This document shows positions 1 through 8,371 of a stretch of 35,381 bases of DNA, piece after piece. The notes under the pieces were generated by a model. It did no database searches and had not been told where the DNA came from. It saw nothing but the letters and a program-made list of their open reading frames with translations. This stretch comes from an uncultured Roseicyclus sp. (GTDB lineage: Bacteria; Pseudomonadota; Alphaproteobacteria; Rhodobacterales; Rhodobacteraceae): the NCBI RefSeq assembly GCF_937892565.1, contig NZ_CALAHQ010000024.1, positions 1 through 35,381 on the forward strand, written 5' to 3'. The position numbers and the translations under genes were made by a program. Position 1 is the stretch's first letter, and the number at the start of each line of letters is the position of its first letter.

Positions 1-1
1 G

Positions 2-859
2 GCTCCGCGCCAGCCCCCGTTGCCCAACCCGCCCAAATGGGCAAAACTCAAACCCGGGGTCTCGCTCACGCTGGATAAAAGTTGGGGGCAACGTCAAAAG
101 TTCTGCGAGAAATACGGCAACTTGCCCGTGTCGCAGTTCTCACGGAAGCACGCCTCCGCCATTCTGGCCAAGCTCAGCGACACGCCAGAAGCGGCGAATA
201 CGTTGATGAAGCGGCTGCGCCTGCTTCTGAACTTCGCCGTGGATATCGGCATGATCCCTTCGAACCCGATGGCGGGGATGAAGGGCTACAAGTCCGACGG
301 TGAGGGCTATCACGACTGGACGGAGGAAGAGATCGCGCAGTTCATGGCTCGTCACCCGCTGGGAACCAAGGCGCATCTGGCCCTGATGCTGATGCTCTGC
401 ACCGGCCAGCGCAAGTCTGATGCTGTCAGGATGGGGTGGGGCGATGTTGCCAACGGGATGATCCGGGTTCGTCAGCAGAAGACCGGGACCCCGCTGATGA
501 TCCCCATCCTCCCGACGCTGCAAGCAGCCTTGGCTGACCAACCCAAGGACGCGCCGAACTTCTTGCGGACGGAGTATGGTCGCCCTTACTCAGCGGCTGG
601 CTTCGGAAACTGGATGCGGGATCGGTGCGACGAGGCGGGGCTGCCCAACTGCGCATCGCATGGTTTGCGCAAGGCTTGTGCCCGGCGTCTGGCCGAGGCG
701 GGCTGCACCATTCACCAAATCAAGGCGATCACCGGCCACAAGACCGACGCAGAAGTGCATCGCTACACGGCGAAAGCCGATCAAGTTCGGCTCGCTCACA
801 GCGCGTTCGAGAAGCTGCAAGACACCAAAAACAAGCTACAATCTGCCAACCGCCTCTGA
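2..859 (+). CDS. Tyrosine recombinase / phage-type integrase (5' end outside window)
   Basis: Site-specific recombinase that cuts and rejoins DNA through a covalent tyrosine intermediate, typically integrating a genomic island or prophage into a tRNA gene. The frame is open to the window edge, so the N-terminal part is missing; about 285 residues are visible, and intact family members usually have 350-420. Counting from the TTG at 20, the catalytic set is complete: R131 in TGQRKSD, K144 in QQKTG, H214 and R217 in HGLRK, H240 in TGHK and Y249 in HRYT. Residues about 20-90 look like the helical core-binding (SAM-like) domain. The stop codon is only 56 bp from the 3' end of a tRNA-Glu gene, the usual placement for an island integrase beside its attachment site. 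The integrated DNA would therefore extend to the left, outside the window. The family call is certain; integration at this tRNA is inferred. Confidence 0.93.
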   Translation, partial: APRQPPLPNPPKWAKLKPGVSLTLDKSWGQRQKFCEKYGNLPVSQFSRKHASAILAKLSDTPEAANTLMKRLRLLLNFAVDIGMIPSNPMAGMKGYKSDGEGYHDWTEEEIAQFMARHPLGTKAHLALMLMLCTGQRKSDAVRMGWGDVANGMIRVRQQKTGTPLMIPILPTLQAALADQPKDAPNFLRTEYGRPYSAAGFGNWMRDRCDEAGLPNCASHGLRKACARRLAEAGCTIHQIKAITGHKTDAEVHRYTAKADQVRLAHSAFEKLQDTKNKLQSANRL

Positions 860-915
860 ACGGTCAGCAAACACGAGGAAAAACCCCATGCGTTCCAATA
901 TCTTGGCAGGAAAAG

Positions 916-990
916 TGGCAGCCCGTAGGGGAGTCGAACCCCTCTTTTCAGGTTGAAAACCTGACGTCCTAACCGATAGACGAACGGGCC
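916..990 (-). tRNA. tRNA-Glu (anticodon UUC), CCA encoded
   Basis: Read on the minus strand, the sequence folds as a standard 75-nt tRNA. The acceptor arm GGCCCGT pairs with ACGGGCT (first pair G-U), followed by discriminator G and an encoded CCA. The anticodon stem CAGGT/ACCTG encloses a loop with anticodon TTC, which reads glutamate codons. The T arm is GAGGGGTTCGACTCCCC and the D arm contains GGTTAGG. The 3' end faces the integrase gene, so the 3' half of this tRNA is the probable attachment site of the element to the left. If so, the tRNA was restored on integration, because it is complete here. Confidence 0.97.
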
Positions 991-1007
991 GTACTAGGCG
1001 TGTGGCG

Positions 1008-1036
1008 CTTCTAGGAAATGGCGCGGCGGGGTTCAA
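1008..1036 (-). promoter_or_regulatory. Probable sigma-70-type promoter of tRNA-Glu
   Basis: On the minus strand, TTGAAC (1036-1031) is followed after exactly 17 bases by TAGAAG (1013-1008). The -10 ends 17 bases before the mature tRNA 5' end, placing the start of transcription about 10 nt upstream of the tRNA. Spacing and match fit a housekeeping promoter. This is a pattern call only. Confidence 0.5.
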
Positions 1037-1043
1037 GCGGATT

Positions 1044-1064
1044 TTTCATCCTCTGGGGGTGAAA
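1044..1064 (-). terminator. Weak hairpin downstream of recJ
   Basis: TTTCATCC and GGGTGAAA pair (one G-T wobble) around a 5-base loop. The hairpin lies about 40 bp after the recJ stop and just upstream of the tRNA promoter. No T run follows on the minus strand, so it is at best an imperfect terminator separating recJ from the tRNA gene. Confidence 0.3.
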
Positions 1065-1104
1065 GTTGCGCGACCGTTTTGGTTGGCCCTGTCACGCGGC
1101 CCGA

Positions 1105-2874
1105 TCATTTGGCCCATGCGGCATCTTCAAGCCGCAACTGAACACTTTGGCGCCCGTTCCAGCTATTGACCTCGAGCCGCCCCGCCACATGCAGCGCCCG
1201 CCCGCCATGTGCGTCAAAAGCCTGTTGCAGGCCCTTGGCTGCGGCATCGAAACAGATCGTGTCCAGATTTGTGGCCCCATCGCTGAGCGTCAGCTTCAGA
1301 TGGCCCTGCCCAACGGGCTTTGCGTGGCGGATCCGCACCGAGGGGATCGCAAAACGCGGAGCAGGAGCCGAGGCGCCGAAAGGCCCGGCTTGATCAAGTT
1401 GTTCGATCAGCGCGACCGTGCAGGCAGCGGGCATCAAGATCGCGTCGATGCGCAAGTCACCCGGCCCCCGGTCGCCCGCGCCCTGTCTGGCCAAAAGCTC
1501 GGACAGGCGCGCCATGGCCGGTTGCAACTGTGCGCGGCTCAGGCTGAGGCCCGCGGCCATCTTGTGCCCGCCACCCTTTTCGATCAGGCCTTCTGCCGCC
1601 AGCCGCTGGATCGAGGCCCCCAGATCGACCCCGCTGACCGAGCGGGCCGATCCCTTGCCCTGGTCGCCCTCGAACCCGATCACCACGGCAGGGCGGTTTG
1701 TGGCCTCTTTCAGGCGCGCGGCGACGATGCCCACCACGCCGGGGTGCCAGCCGTCGTCGGCGGCCCAGACCAGCGGGGCATCCAACCCGCGCGCCTCGGC
1801 CTGCATCAAGGCCGCATCGCGCACACGGCCCTCGATCTCGCGGCGATCGGTGTTGAGCGTATCAAGCCGCCGGGCCAGTGCCTGTGCCTCGGCCGGATCG
1901 GTCGTGGCCAAAAGCCGCGCACCCAGATCCGCGGCACCGATCCGCCCGCCCGCATTGACGCGCGGGCCCAGCACATAGCCAAGGTGATGGCTTGTCGGCG
2001 CCCGGTCCAGCCGTGCCACATCGCTGAGCGCCACAAGCCCGGGGCGGGCGCGGCGCGCCATCACCTTCAGCCCCTGGCGCACAAAGGCGCGGTTCAGCCC
2101 GATCAGCGGCGCCACATCGGCCACGGTCGCCAGCGCCACCAGATCAAGCGCGGCGATCAGGTCGGGCCCTTGCCGCCCGGCGGCACGCAGGCGGCCGTTC
2201 AAAGCCACCAATGCCAGAAAGACCACCCCCCCCGCACACAGGTGCCCCAAGCCGCCGTCTTCGTCTTGTCGGTTGGGGTTCACCACCGCGACACATCGGG
2301 GCAGCTCGGCACCCGCCAGATGATGATCCAGAACGATCACATCCGCGCCCTTGGCCGCCGCGATCGGCCCATGCGACAGCGTTCCGCAATCGACACAGAT
2401 GATCAGATCATGTTCCCGCGCCAGCGCCGTCATGGCGGCGTCGTTGGGGCCATAGCCCTCATCGATGCGGTCGGGGATATAGAGCGTCGCGGGGCGGCCC
2501 ATGGCGCGCAGCCAATCGATCAGCAAGGCGGCCGATACGCCACCATCCACATCATAATCGGCGAAAATCGCGATCCGTTCGTGCCGCTCCAGCGCGCGCG
2601 ATATCCGGTCCACGGCGCGGTCCATGTCCTTGAGGCTCAGCGGATCGGGCAAAAGATCGCGCAACGACGGCGCAAGAAAGGCCGCCACCGCATCGGGGGC
2701 GACACCGCGTTGCGCCAGTACCTGTGCCAAGGCAGGCGGCAGATCGGCACGCTGGATCAGCGCCTCGGCCAGACGGGCGGTTGGCGCATCCGGCCCAAGC
2801 CAGCGCCGCCCCGTCAGCGAGGTGGTAACGCCCAGAAACCCGGCACCATCATCCATATCTTGGGGCAATGACAT
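1105..2874 (-). CDS. recJ: Single-stranded-DNA-specific exonuclease RecJ
   Basis: RecJ degrades single-stranded DNA 5' to 3' in recombination (RecF pathway), base-excision and mismatch repair in the cytoplasm. The 589-aa product has the usual family length. DHH-family metal motifs are present in order: D106-Y-D108-V-D110-G, V161-D-C-G, and D183-H-H. The conserved PRVNAGGR motif lies in the middle, followed by the SARSV segment and the DHHA1-domain signature GGGHKMAAG. The C-terminal third matches the OB-fold-containing tail. The ATG at 2874 is 38 bp from the glpX stop, so recJ is probably the last gene of a hom-glpX-recJ type transcript. Nothing unusual is visible. Confidence 0.96.
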   Translation of the reverse strand: MSLPQDMDDGAGFLGVTTSLTGRRWLGPDAPTARLAEALIQRADLPPALAQVLAQRGVAPDAVAAFLAPSLRDLLPDPLSLKDMDRAVDRISRALERHERIAIFADYDVDGGVSAALLIDWLRAMGRPATLYIPDRIDEGYGPNDAAMTALAREHDLIICVDCGTLSHGPIAAAKGADVIVLDHHLAGAELPRCVAVVNPNRQDEDGGLGHLCAGGVVFLALVALNGRLRAAGRQGPDLIAALDLVALATVADVAPLIGLNRAFVRQGLKVMARRARPGLVALSDVARLDRAPTSHHLGYVLGPRVNAGGRIGAADLGARLLATTDPAEAQALARRLDTLNTDRREIEGRVRDAALMQAEARGLDAPLVWAADDGWHPGVVGIVAARLKEATNRPAVVIGFEGDQGKGSARSVSGVDLGASIQRLAAEGLIEKGGGHKMAAGLSLSRAQLQPAMARLSELLARQGAGDRGPGDLRIDAILMPAACTVALIEQLDQAGPFGASAPAPRFAIPSVRIRHAKPVGQGHLKLTLSDGATNLDTICFDAAAKGLQQAFDAHGGRALHVAGRLEVNSWNGRQSVQLRLEDAAWAK

Positions 2875-2912
2875 GCGGGCACACTAAACGCGGCCCCCCT
2901 GAGTCGTCACCC

Positions 2913-3881
2913 TCATTTCACCGGGTTGCGATAGCTCATGCGTCGCACCGATCCGGTCTTGGACCGCATCAAGATCGTCTCGGCGGTCAAAAAGCCCGGC
3001 TCGCGCTTGATGCCCGCCAGTATCGACCCATCGGTCACCCCGGTCGCGGCAAAGATCACATCCTTGGTCACCATATCGTCGCGGGTGTAGACACGGTCCA
3101 GATTGGTGATCCCCGCTTTCTTCGCGCGGGCCTTTTCATCATCGTTGCGAAACAAGAGCCGCCCATAGATCTGACCGCCCATGCATTTGAGTGCGGCCGC
3201 CGCCAGCACCCCCTCGGGTGCGCCGCCCTGGCCCATATACATGTCGATCCCCGTGACCTGTGCATCGGCGCAATGGATCACGCCCGCCACATCGCCATCG
3301 GTGATCAGCCGGATCGCACAGCCCGTGCTGCGCAGCTCATCGATCATCGCCTGATGGCGGGGGCGTTCCAGCACGCACACGGTGATGTCGGTGGTCGAAC
3401 AGCCCTTGGCGGCGGCCAGCGCGCTGACCCGTGCGGCGGGCGACATGTCAAGTGTCACCACACCGGTGCGAAACCCCGGACCGATGGCCAGCTTGTCCAT
3501 GTAGACATCGGGCGCATGCAGCATCGATCCGCGCGGGCCCATGGCGATGACGGTCAGCGCATTGGGCATGTCCTTGGCGGTCAGCGTCGTGCCCTCCAGC
3601 GGATCAAGCGCGATATCCACCTCGGGGCCCTGGCCGCTGCCGACCTCTTCGCCGATATAAAGCATCGGCGCCTCGTCGCGCTCCCCTTCGCCGATCACCA
3701 CCACGCCCTTGATGTCGAGCTTGTTGAGCTGGTCGCGCATCGCATTGACGGCGGCCTGATCGGCGGCCTTTTCATCGCCGCGCCCGATCAACCGGGCCGA
3801 GGCCAAGGCCGCGGCCTCGGACACGCGGGCAAGGCCCAGCGACAACATGCGGTCGTTGAAATCGGGGCGGTTGGCGCTCAT
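2913..3881 (-). CDS. glpX: Class II fructose-1,6-bisphosphatase GlpX
   Basis: Hydrolyses fructose-1,6-bisphosphate to fructose-6-phosphate in gluconeogenesis. In many Rhodobacterales it may be the main FBPase. The 322-aa product is close to the usual 320-340. Class II metal/phosphate motifs are visible: IGEGERDEAP with E65, and DIALDPLEGTTL with D93 and E96-G-T-T. The ATG at 3881 (MSANRPDF) is preferred over an in-frame upstream start at 3938, because family alignment begins here and the extra 19 residues are low-complexity basic. The 133-bp gap upstream contains a 12-bp inverted repeat, so glpX may have its own promoter or leader even though its neighbours run in the same direction. Confidence 0.95.
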   Translation of the reverse strand: MSANRPDFNDRMLSLGLARVSEAAALASARLIGRGDEKAADQAAVNAMRDQLNKLDIKGVVVIGEGERDEAPMLYIGEEVGSGQGPEVDIALDPLEGTTLTAKDMPNALTVIAMGPRGSMLHAPDVYMDKLAIGPGFRTGVVTLDMSPAARVSALAAAKGCSTTDITVCVLERPRHQAMIDELRSTGCAIRLITDGDVAGVIHCADAQVTGIDMYMGQGGAPEGVLAAAALKCMGGQIYGRLLFRNDDEKARAKKAGITNLDRVYTRDDMVTKDVIFAATGVTDGSILAGIKREPGFLTAETILMRSKTGSVRRMSYRNPVK

Positions 3882-3924
3882 GCGTGGGGTCCTGTCTTTG
3901 CGTCGCGGCTTGGCGCACCTAAGC

Positions 3925-3992
3925 TTTCCGGGCGGCAAAGGACAAGCCCAAGCGGGCGGCGTGCGGCGGGAAAGTTATGCGCCGCCCGGAAA
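3925..3992 (-). repeat. 12-bp perfect inverted repeat in the glpX leader
   Basis: TTTCCGGGCGGC at 3925-3936 is the exact reverse complement of 3981-3992, with 44 bp between. It sits between the fusion-gene stop (4015) and the glpX start (3881). It could be a terminator stem for the upstream gene or a structured 5' leader of glpX. There is no clean T run, so the role is unclear. Confidence 0.5.
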
Positions 3993-4014
3993 ATCGGCCG
4001 GGGCGTCATGCGGG

Positions 4015-5961
4015 CTAAAGCACAAAGGCGCGGGCGCGATCGGCGGACCAGTCGAGCCCAAGCCGATCGGCCAGCCCTTGCAGCGCGCCAAGACGACCTG
4101 CGCGCAGGTCTTCGTAATGGACCTCGGTCACCCGGCCCGCACAGCTTTGGCCAAGGGCGGCAAGCCGCGTTTCGTAGCCATCACAGAACCGGTGCCAGAC
4201 TGCCGGGTCCTGCCCATGCTGGGCCATGAAGGACGTGCGCTGCAACGATGCGATCAGACCCGCGCGCTGCCGCCGCACGATCACCCAATGCGCCTGTGCA
4301 AAGGCTTCGGCAAAGACGGGCCAGAGCAAGGTCAGCTTGGCATCCTTGAAGCCCCAAGGCTGCTGGCCGTCATAGCCATCGTCCGTCAGCGCCCGGGCGA
4401 TGGCACGCGGCAGCTGGGCAAAGACCGGCAGCCGCGCCGGATCGGGCAGATTGCGCACCCCCAGCGGATCGGCGCCCAGAAAGTCGCGCAGCAGCGGCTT
4501 CACGATGGTTTCGTGCAGGCGCCGGTTCTCGAAAAAGCCACGCGGGTTGGCCGGGCTTGCCGCGACCGTCTGGCCCAGCCAAAGCCCCGCCTCGGCCAAA
4601 AGCCCCGCTGTCATCGACGTTCCCGACCGCGGGATGCCGGTGACAAAGACCGGCCGGTCAAAGCAGCGTCCCGCCATCAGGGATGGGGCTTTGGGCCGGG
4701 CTGCGTGATGGGCGCGCGCCTTTTGCCACCAGCGGGCGATGGCGGGCGCGGACAGGTCTTTGATCGGAAGCGTGCGTGCTGTCGGGTACACGGTTTCAGC
4801 CCGCGGCGGCCGCCCCCAATACCAATGCGCCGTTGGGTTCATCAGCAGCATCGCGGGCACCGCGCAAACCCCCGCCACATGCAGCGCCGCGCCATCCACG
4901 CCGATGACCCCGCCCAAGCCCCGCACAAGGTCGAACACCCCGACCAGATCCGCGCGAAGCGCCACCCCCGGCAGCCGCACGCGGCGGTCGCGCGCCAGCT
5001 GCGTCGTCTCGGCCTGGGTGAGGTCGTGTTGCAGGGGCACGATCTCGCAGCTGTCCGGCAGACAGGCCAGAAACGGCTCCAGATCAAGCGCACGCTCGTC
5101 ACGGCGGTTCTGGCCGCTTCCTGCCCGCCACAAAATGCCCAGCCGCGCCGGCCCGCGCTGCCAGGGCGCGAACAACGGGGCCGGGATACGCAGGCTGCCA
5201 TGGCGCGCAAACGCCAGTTCCAGCGTGTCGGCCGAGCCGTTGACAATCATGGGATCGGCCGGTCCGCCCGGGCCAAAGTGACGGAACTCTGCTTCGGGAA
5301 AAGCCAGCGCCAGAAGCGGCTGATACCGTTTTTCGCCGGTGATCGTGAGCGCCATACCGGGGCCGCTCTGAGCGCGCAGATGGGCCAGATGCAGGCAAAT
5401 GTCGCCCAGGCCCTGTTCCAGCCGCACCATGCGCAAGGGTTGCACCGCACGCGGCACATGCCGCATCTGCCGGGGTAAGCTCGCGAAGTTTCTGGCCGCA
5501 AAGCGCTGGCGGTAGTGACGGAGGCCCCAGCCGATCCGGCCCCGCCAAAGCAGCGTCAGCGCCGCCGTCAGGTGCCAATCAGCGATGACATCGGCCCCTA
5601 CGCGGCCGCCGAGCCCATGGCGGTGGCGCGCCGCATCGGCCCAAAGCCCTTGCGCCATCAGGGCGCGGTAGCGCAAATCGGGATGCGCGGTGGCGTCGGT
5701 CTTGCGGTGCTGCTCGAGGGTTTCGGCCCGCGTGGCCTGACCGAATGCGCCCAGGGCGAAGAACAGGCCGGTTCGAAAGCCACGCTGTGGCGCGCTCAGC
5801 GCGCTGGGGATCGCCCGGTCAAGGGCGGCACGGCTGGCCGACAGCTGACCTGCATCAAACAGGCGGCGCGCCTCGTTCAGGGCGGTGATCGCCGCCTGGC
5901 TTTCCCCGGCGTGTCCCGCATGGCCCGCGTCGGGGCCCCTGTGCAGATCGGTCTTTTTCAT
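4015..5961 (-). CDS. Glycosyltransferase-like / sulfotransferase fusion protein
   Basis: The 648-aa protein appears to have two parts. Residues about 175-400 resemble the C-terminal fold of GT9/TPR-linked glycosyltransferases: LEQGLGD at 181-187, GVDGAALHVAGVCAVP at 354-369 and HWYWGRPPRAETVYP at 379-393. Residues about 20-150 are helical and could be degenerate TPR-like repeats. From residue 436 a sulfotransferase domain begins: VFVTGIPRSGTSM (438-450) is the PAPS 5'-phosphosulfate loop, and VIVRRQRAGLIASLQR (560-575) corresponds to the 3'-phosphate-binding segment. A sugar-polymer or protein glycosylation/sulfation role is inferred; no substrate can be named. The ATG at 5961 is chosen over a TTG at 5979 because AAAGG lies 6 bases upstream of it. 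It sits between hom and glpX, whose functions are unrelated, so it may be a later insertion into that cluster. Confidence 0.8.
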   Translation of the reverse strand: MKKTDLHRGPDAGHAGHAGESQAAITALNEARRLFDAGQLSASRAALDRAIPSALSAPQRGFRTGLFFALGAFGQATRAETLEQHRKTDATAHPDLRYRALMAQGLWADAARHRHGLGGRVGADVIADWHLTAALTLLWRGRIGWGLRHYRQRFAARNFASLPRQMRHVPRAVQPLRMVRLEQGLGDICLHLAHLRAQSGPGMALTITGEKRYQPLLALAFPEAEFRHFGPGGPADPMIVNGSADTLELAFARHGSLRIPAPLFAPWQRGPARLGILWRAGSGQNRRDERALDLEPFLACLPDSCEIVPLQHDLTQAETTQLARDRRVRLPGVALRADLVGVFDLVRGLGGVIGVDGAALHVAGVCAVPAMLLMNPTAHWYWGRPPRAETVYPTARTLPIKDLSAPAIARWWQKARAHHAARPKAPSLMAGRCFDRPVFVTGIPRSGTSMTAGLLAEAGLWLGQTVAASPANPRGFFENRRLHETIVKPLLRDFLGADPLGVRNLPDPARLPVFAQLPRAIARALTDDGYDGQQPWGFKDAKLTLLWPVFAEAFAQAHWVIVRRQRAGLIASLQRTSFMAQHGQDPAVWHRFCDGYETRLAALGQSCAGRVTEVHYEDLRAGRLGALQGLADRLGLDWSADRARAFVL

Positions 5962-6057
5962 GGCCGGCCTTTGGCACAAACGCGAACATCGCCATCAGCC
6001 CATGGGGGCCACAGATTTCCAATTCCTGCAAGCCGGCGGATCATGCCGCCCGATGGC

Positions 6058-7344
6058 TCAGACGTCTTCGATGCGAAGTGCCACGGGCGCGCCCATCACC
6101 ACGCCCGTTCCGGGCAGCGCGGCCAGCGCGGTATCCAGGTTGGCACGGGCGGATTTATGGGTCACGATCAGCACCGGCGCGTTGTCGCCGGGGTGGTCGT
6201 ATTGGCGCATCCGGTCGATCGAAATGCCCGCTTCGCCCAGAACCGTCGCGACCTTGGCCAAGGCCCCCGGCTTGTCGGCCAGTTCCATCCGCAGATAGTA
6301 GCACGCGGGGCTTGCGGCCGAGGCGGGCGGGGCGCTGTCGAGCGTATGTGCGGGTTGGCCAAACACCGCCACCCGGATGCCGCGCGCGATGTCGCAGACA
6401 TCCGACATCACCGCGCTGGCGGTCGGGCCTTCGCCCGCGCCGGGACCGCGCAGCACGATCTGGCCCACGCTGTCGCCCTCGATCACCACCATGTTGGTGC
6501 CGCCTTCAAGCTGGCCCAAGGGCGAGGTGCTGGGCACCAGACAGGGCGACATCCGCGCCTCAAGACCCCGGCCGGTGCGCTGGGCCACGCCAAGAAGCTT
6601 GATCTTGTAGCCCATGTCACCCGCGCGGCGGATGTCTTCGATGGTGATCGACCCGATCCCCTCGAGGGCAACGGCATTGAAATCCACACGCGCGCCAAAG
6701 GCGATGGCCGCAAGCAGGGTCAGCTTGTGGGCCGCGTCGATGCCGCCGACATCCAGCTGCGGGTCGGCTTCCAGATAGCCCAGCCCATCGGCCTCGGCAA
6801 AGGCGTCATCATAGCTGAGCCCGGCGCTGTCCATCCGTGTCAGGATGTAGTTGCAGGTGCCGTTCATCACCCCCATCACCCGGCTGATCGCGTTTCCCGC
6901 CAGCCCTTCGGTCAGCGCCTTGATCACGGGAATGCCGCCTGCCACTGCCGCCTCGAACCTGAGCACGCGGCCCGCCGCCTCGGCGGTTTCGGCCAGCGAT
7001 TGGCCGTGTATGGCCAGCATCGCCTTGTTTGCGGTCACCACATCCTTGCCTGCCGCGATCGCGGCCAGTGTCGCCGCCCGCGCCGGTCCATCGGCGCCGC
7101 CCATCAATTCGACAAACACATCCACATCCGGCCGCCGGGCCAGTGCCACGGGATCATCTTCCCAGGCGTAGGGCGACAGGTCTACGCCCCGATCCTTGCC
7201 CTTGGCGCGCGCAGAGACGGCCGTGATCTTGATCGGCCGCCCACAGCGTCGGGCCAAAAGCTCGGCTTGCCGTTCGACGATTTTCACAACGCCCACACCA
7301 ACGGTGCCAAGCCCGGCAATGCCAAGGCGCAGGGGGTCAGACAT
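6058..7344 (-). CDS. hom: Homoserine dehydrogenase
   Basis: Reduces aspartate-4-semialdehyde to homoserine with NAD(P)H, the branch-point step to threonine and methionine. The 428-aa product has the usual length of the ACT-containing monofunctional form. The Rossmann motif GLGTVG is at 11-16, VTANK at 103-107, and the catalytic segment LDVGGIDAAHK has K207. A C-terminal ACT domain begins near residue 350 (LRMELADKPGALAKVATVLGEAGI), consistent with threonine feedback inhibition. The start ATG at 7344 has an AGGAAC-like ribosome site. It is the first large gene of the minus-strand run that ends in recJ. Confidence 0.97.
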   Translation of the reverse strand: MSDPLRLGIAGLGTVGVGVVKIVERQAELLARRCGRPIKITAVSARAKGKDRGVDLSPYAWEDDPVALARRPDVDVFVELMGGADGPARAATLAAIAAGKDVVTANKAMLAIHGQSLAETAEAAGRVLRFEAAVAGGIPVIKALTEGLAGNAISRVMGVMNGTCNYILTRMDSAGLSYDDAFAEADGLGYLEADPQLDVGGIDAAHKLTLLAAIAFGARVDFNAVALEGIGSITIEDIRRAGDMGYKIKLLGVAQRTGRGLEARMSPCLVPSTSPLGQLEGGTNMVVIEGDSVGQIVLRGPGAGEGPTASAVMSDVCDIARGIRVAVFGQPAHTLDSAPPASAASPACYYLRMELADKPGALAKVATVLGEAGISIDRMRQYDHPGDNAPVLIVTHKSARANLDTALAALPGTGVVMGAPVALRIEDV

Positions 7345-7422
7345 GGTGTTCCTCCGGGGGTTGGTCAGCGGGGTCAGGCCGAGTGTTAGCCGCTTCGCCG
7401 TCCGGCTGCAACGCAGGCCCGC

Positions 7423-7665
7423 TCAGATCGTCATCTCGCGCAGCAGCGCCGCGCGCCGGCGCAGATCGGCTGCGCGTGCCGCAAGGTTCTGCCCCTCGAT
7501 CTCGGCGCTTCGCGGGGTCATCGCGTCGCCTTGGGCAAGCAGAGGCCCCAGCGGCACAAGCAGCGGATAGGCCGGCCTGGGCGTCAGGGCGTCCGACACC
7601 CCGGGCAAGCCAGCGCATCCGCCAAGGCAGGTCAGACACATCAAAAAGACCAATCGGATCCACAT
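7423..7665 (-). CDS. Small lipoprotein, function unknown
   Basis: The 80-aa product starts with a short hydrophobic signal (MWIRLVFLMCLTCLGGC) ending in the lipobox LGGC, with the acylated cysteine at residue 17. The remainder is mostly helical, with a charged alanine/arginine-rich C-terminus (NLAARAADLRRRAALL). It should be a periplasm-facing lipoprotein, inner- or outer-membrane anchored. The start at 7665 is chosen because it places the signal peptide at the N-terminus; an ATG at 7704 would add 13 polar residues before it. The gene runs in the same direction as hom with 78 bp between them. No function can be assigned. Confidence 0.75.
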   Translation of the reverse strand: MWIRLVFLMCLTCLGGCAGLPGVSDALTPRPAYPLLVPLGPLLAQGDAMTPRSAEIEGQNLAARAADLRRRAALLREMTI

Positions 7666-7741
7666 GGGCCGAGCTAACCCACCGGCCCGGTCGCTGTCCA
7701 GCATGGTTGAATTGACAGCGCATTCAGATCATGATGCCGCC

Positions 7742-8332
7742 ATGGCACGCACCCAAGGAAGCCACGCTGACATCACCCGGCCCCGCCTGCGCGAAACCGC
7801 CCTGCGGCTCTTTGCCCGTCATGGCTTTGCGGCCGTGTCGATGCGCCAGATCGCGGCCGAGGTTGGGGTGCAAGCGGGTGCGCTTTATCTTTACACGCCC
7901 GACAAGCAGGCGTTGTTGTTCGATCTGATGCGCGATCATCTTGAGCATCTCTTGGCCGATTGGGCGCCACCGCCAGCCTCGCCCGAGCAGCAGTTGGAAA
8001 GCTTTGTACGCCACCACATCCGCTATCATCTTGACCGACCCGATCTGGTCTTCATCGCCTATATGGAGCTTCGCAATCTTGAACCCGGCAATTTCGCCGT
8101 GATCGAGCGACTGCGCCGGGATTACGAAACCCGGCTCGAGTCAATCCTCAGGCACGGCAAGGCCGCGGGCGTTTTCGATATTGCCGACACGAAACTGACC
8201 ACCATGGCGCTGATCGCGATGCTGACCGGCGTGACGACATGGTATCGCGAAGGCGGGCGTCTGGACCGTGAGACGGTGGAAACACTCTATTGGGAGATGG
8301 CGCGCAAATCCGTGGCGTCCCCCCCGCGCTAG
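7742..8332 (+). CDS. TetR/AcrR-family transcriptional regulator
   Basis: The 196-aa repressor-type protein has an N-terminal TetR helix-turn-helix (residues about 15-60: ETALRLFARHGFAAVSMRQI, then AEVGVQAGALYLYTPDKQAL). The C-terminal helical ligand-binding and dimerisation domain carries no motif that points to a ligand. The ATG at 7742 (MARTQGS) best fits family N-termini; an in-frame ATG at 7703 would add 13 residues. There is no strong ribosome-binding site before either. It is divergent from the small lipoprotein gene, their starts only 76 bp apart, and convergent with the desaturase. It could regulate either neighbour, but no operator is evident. Confidence 0.9.
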   Translation: MARTQGSHADITRPRLRETALRLFARHGFAAVSMRQIAAEVGVQAGALYLYTPDKQALLFDLMRDHLEHLLADWAPPPASPEQQLESFVRHHIRYHLDRPDLVFIAYMELRNLEPGNFAVIERLRRDYETRLESILRHGKAAGVFDIADTKLTTMALIAMLTGVTTWYREGGRLDRETVETLYWEMARKSVASPPR

Positions 8333-8371
8333 GCAGAGGGGGGGGCAACGCACCCCGAAAGACGCCCTGTT

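Noticed and set aside
1066..2871. Open plus-strand frame of 601 codons opposite recJ
   Set aside because: It is fully antisense to a clear RecJ and the product is rich in Arg, His, Gln and Pro with no motif. Long antisense frames are expected from GC-rich third positions.
5515..7389. Plus-strand frame of 624 codons opposite hom and the end of the fusion gene
   Set aside because: Antisense to homoserine dehydrogenase with complete motifs; composition typical of a shadow frame.
8333..8371. Terminator between the TetR and desaturase genes
   Set aside because: The gap contains a run of G but no stable inverted repeat.
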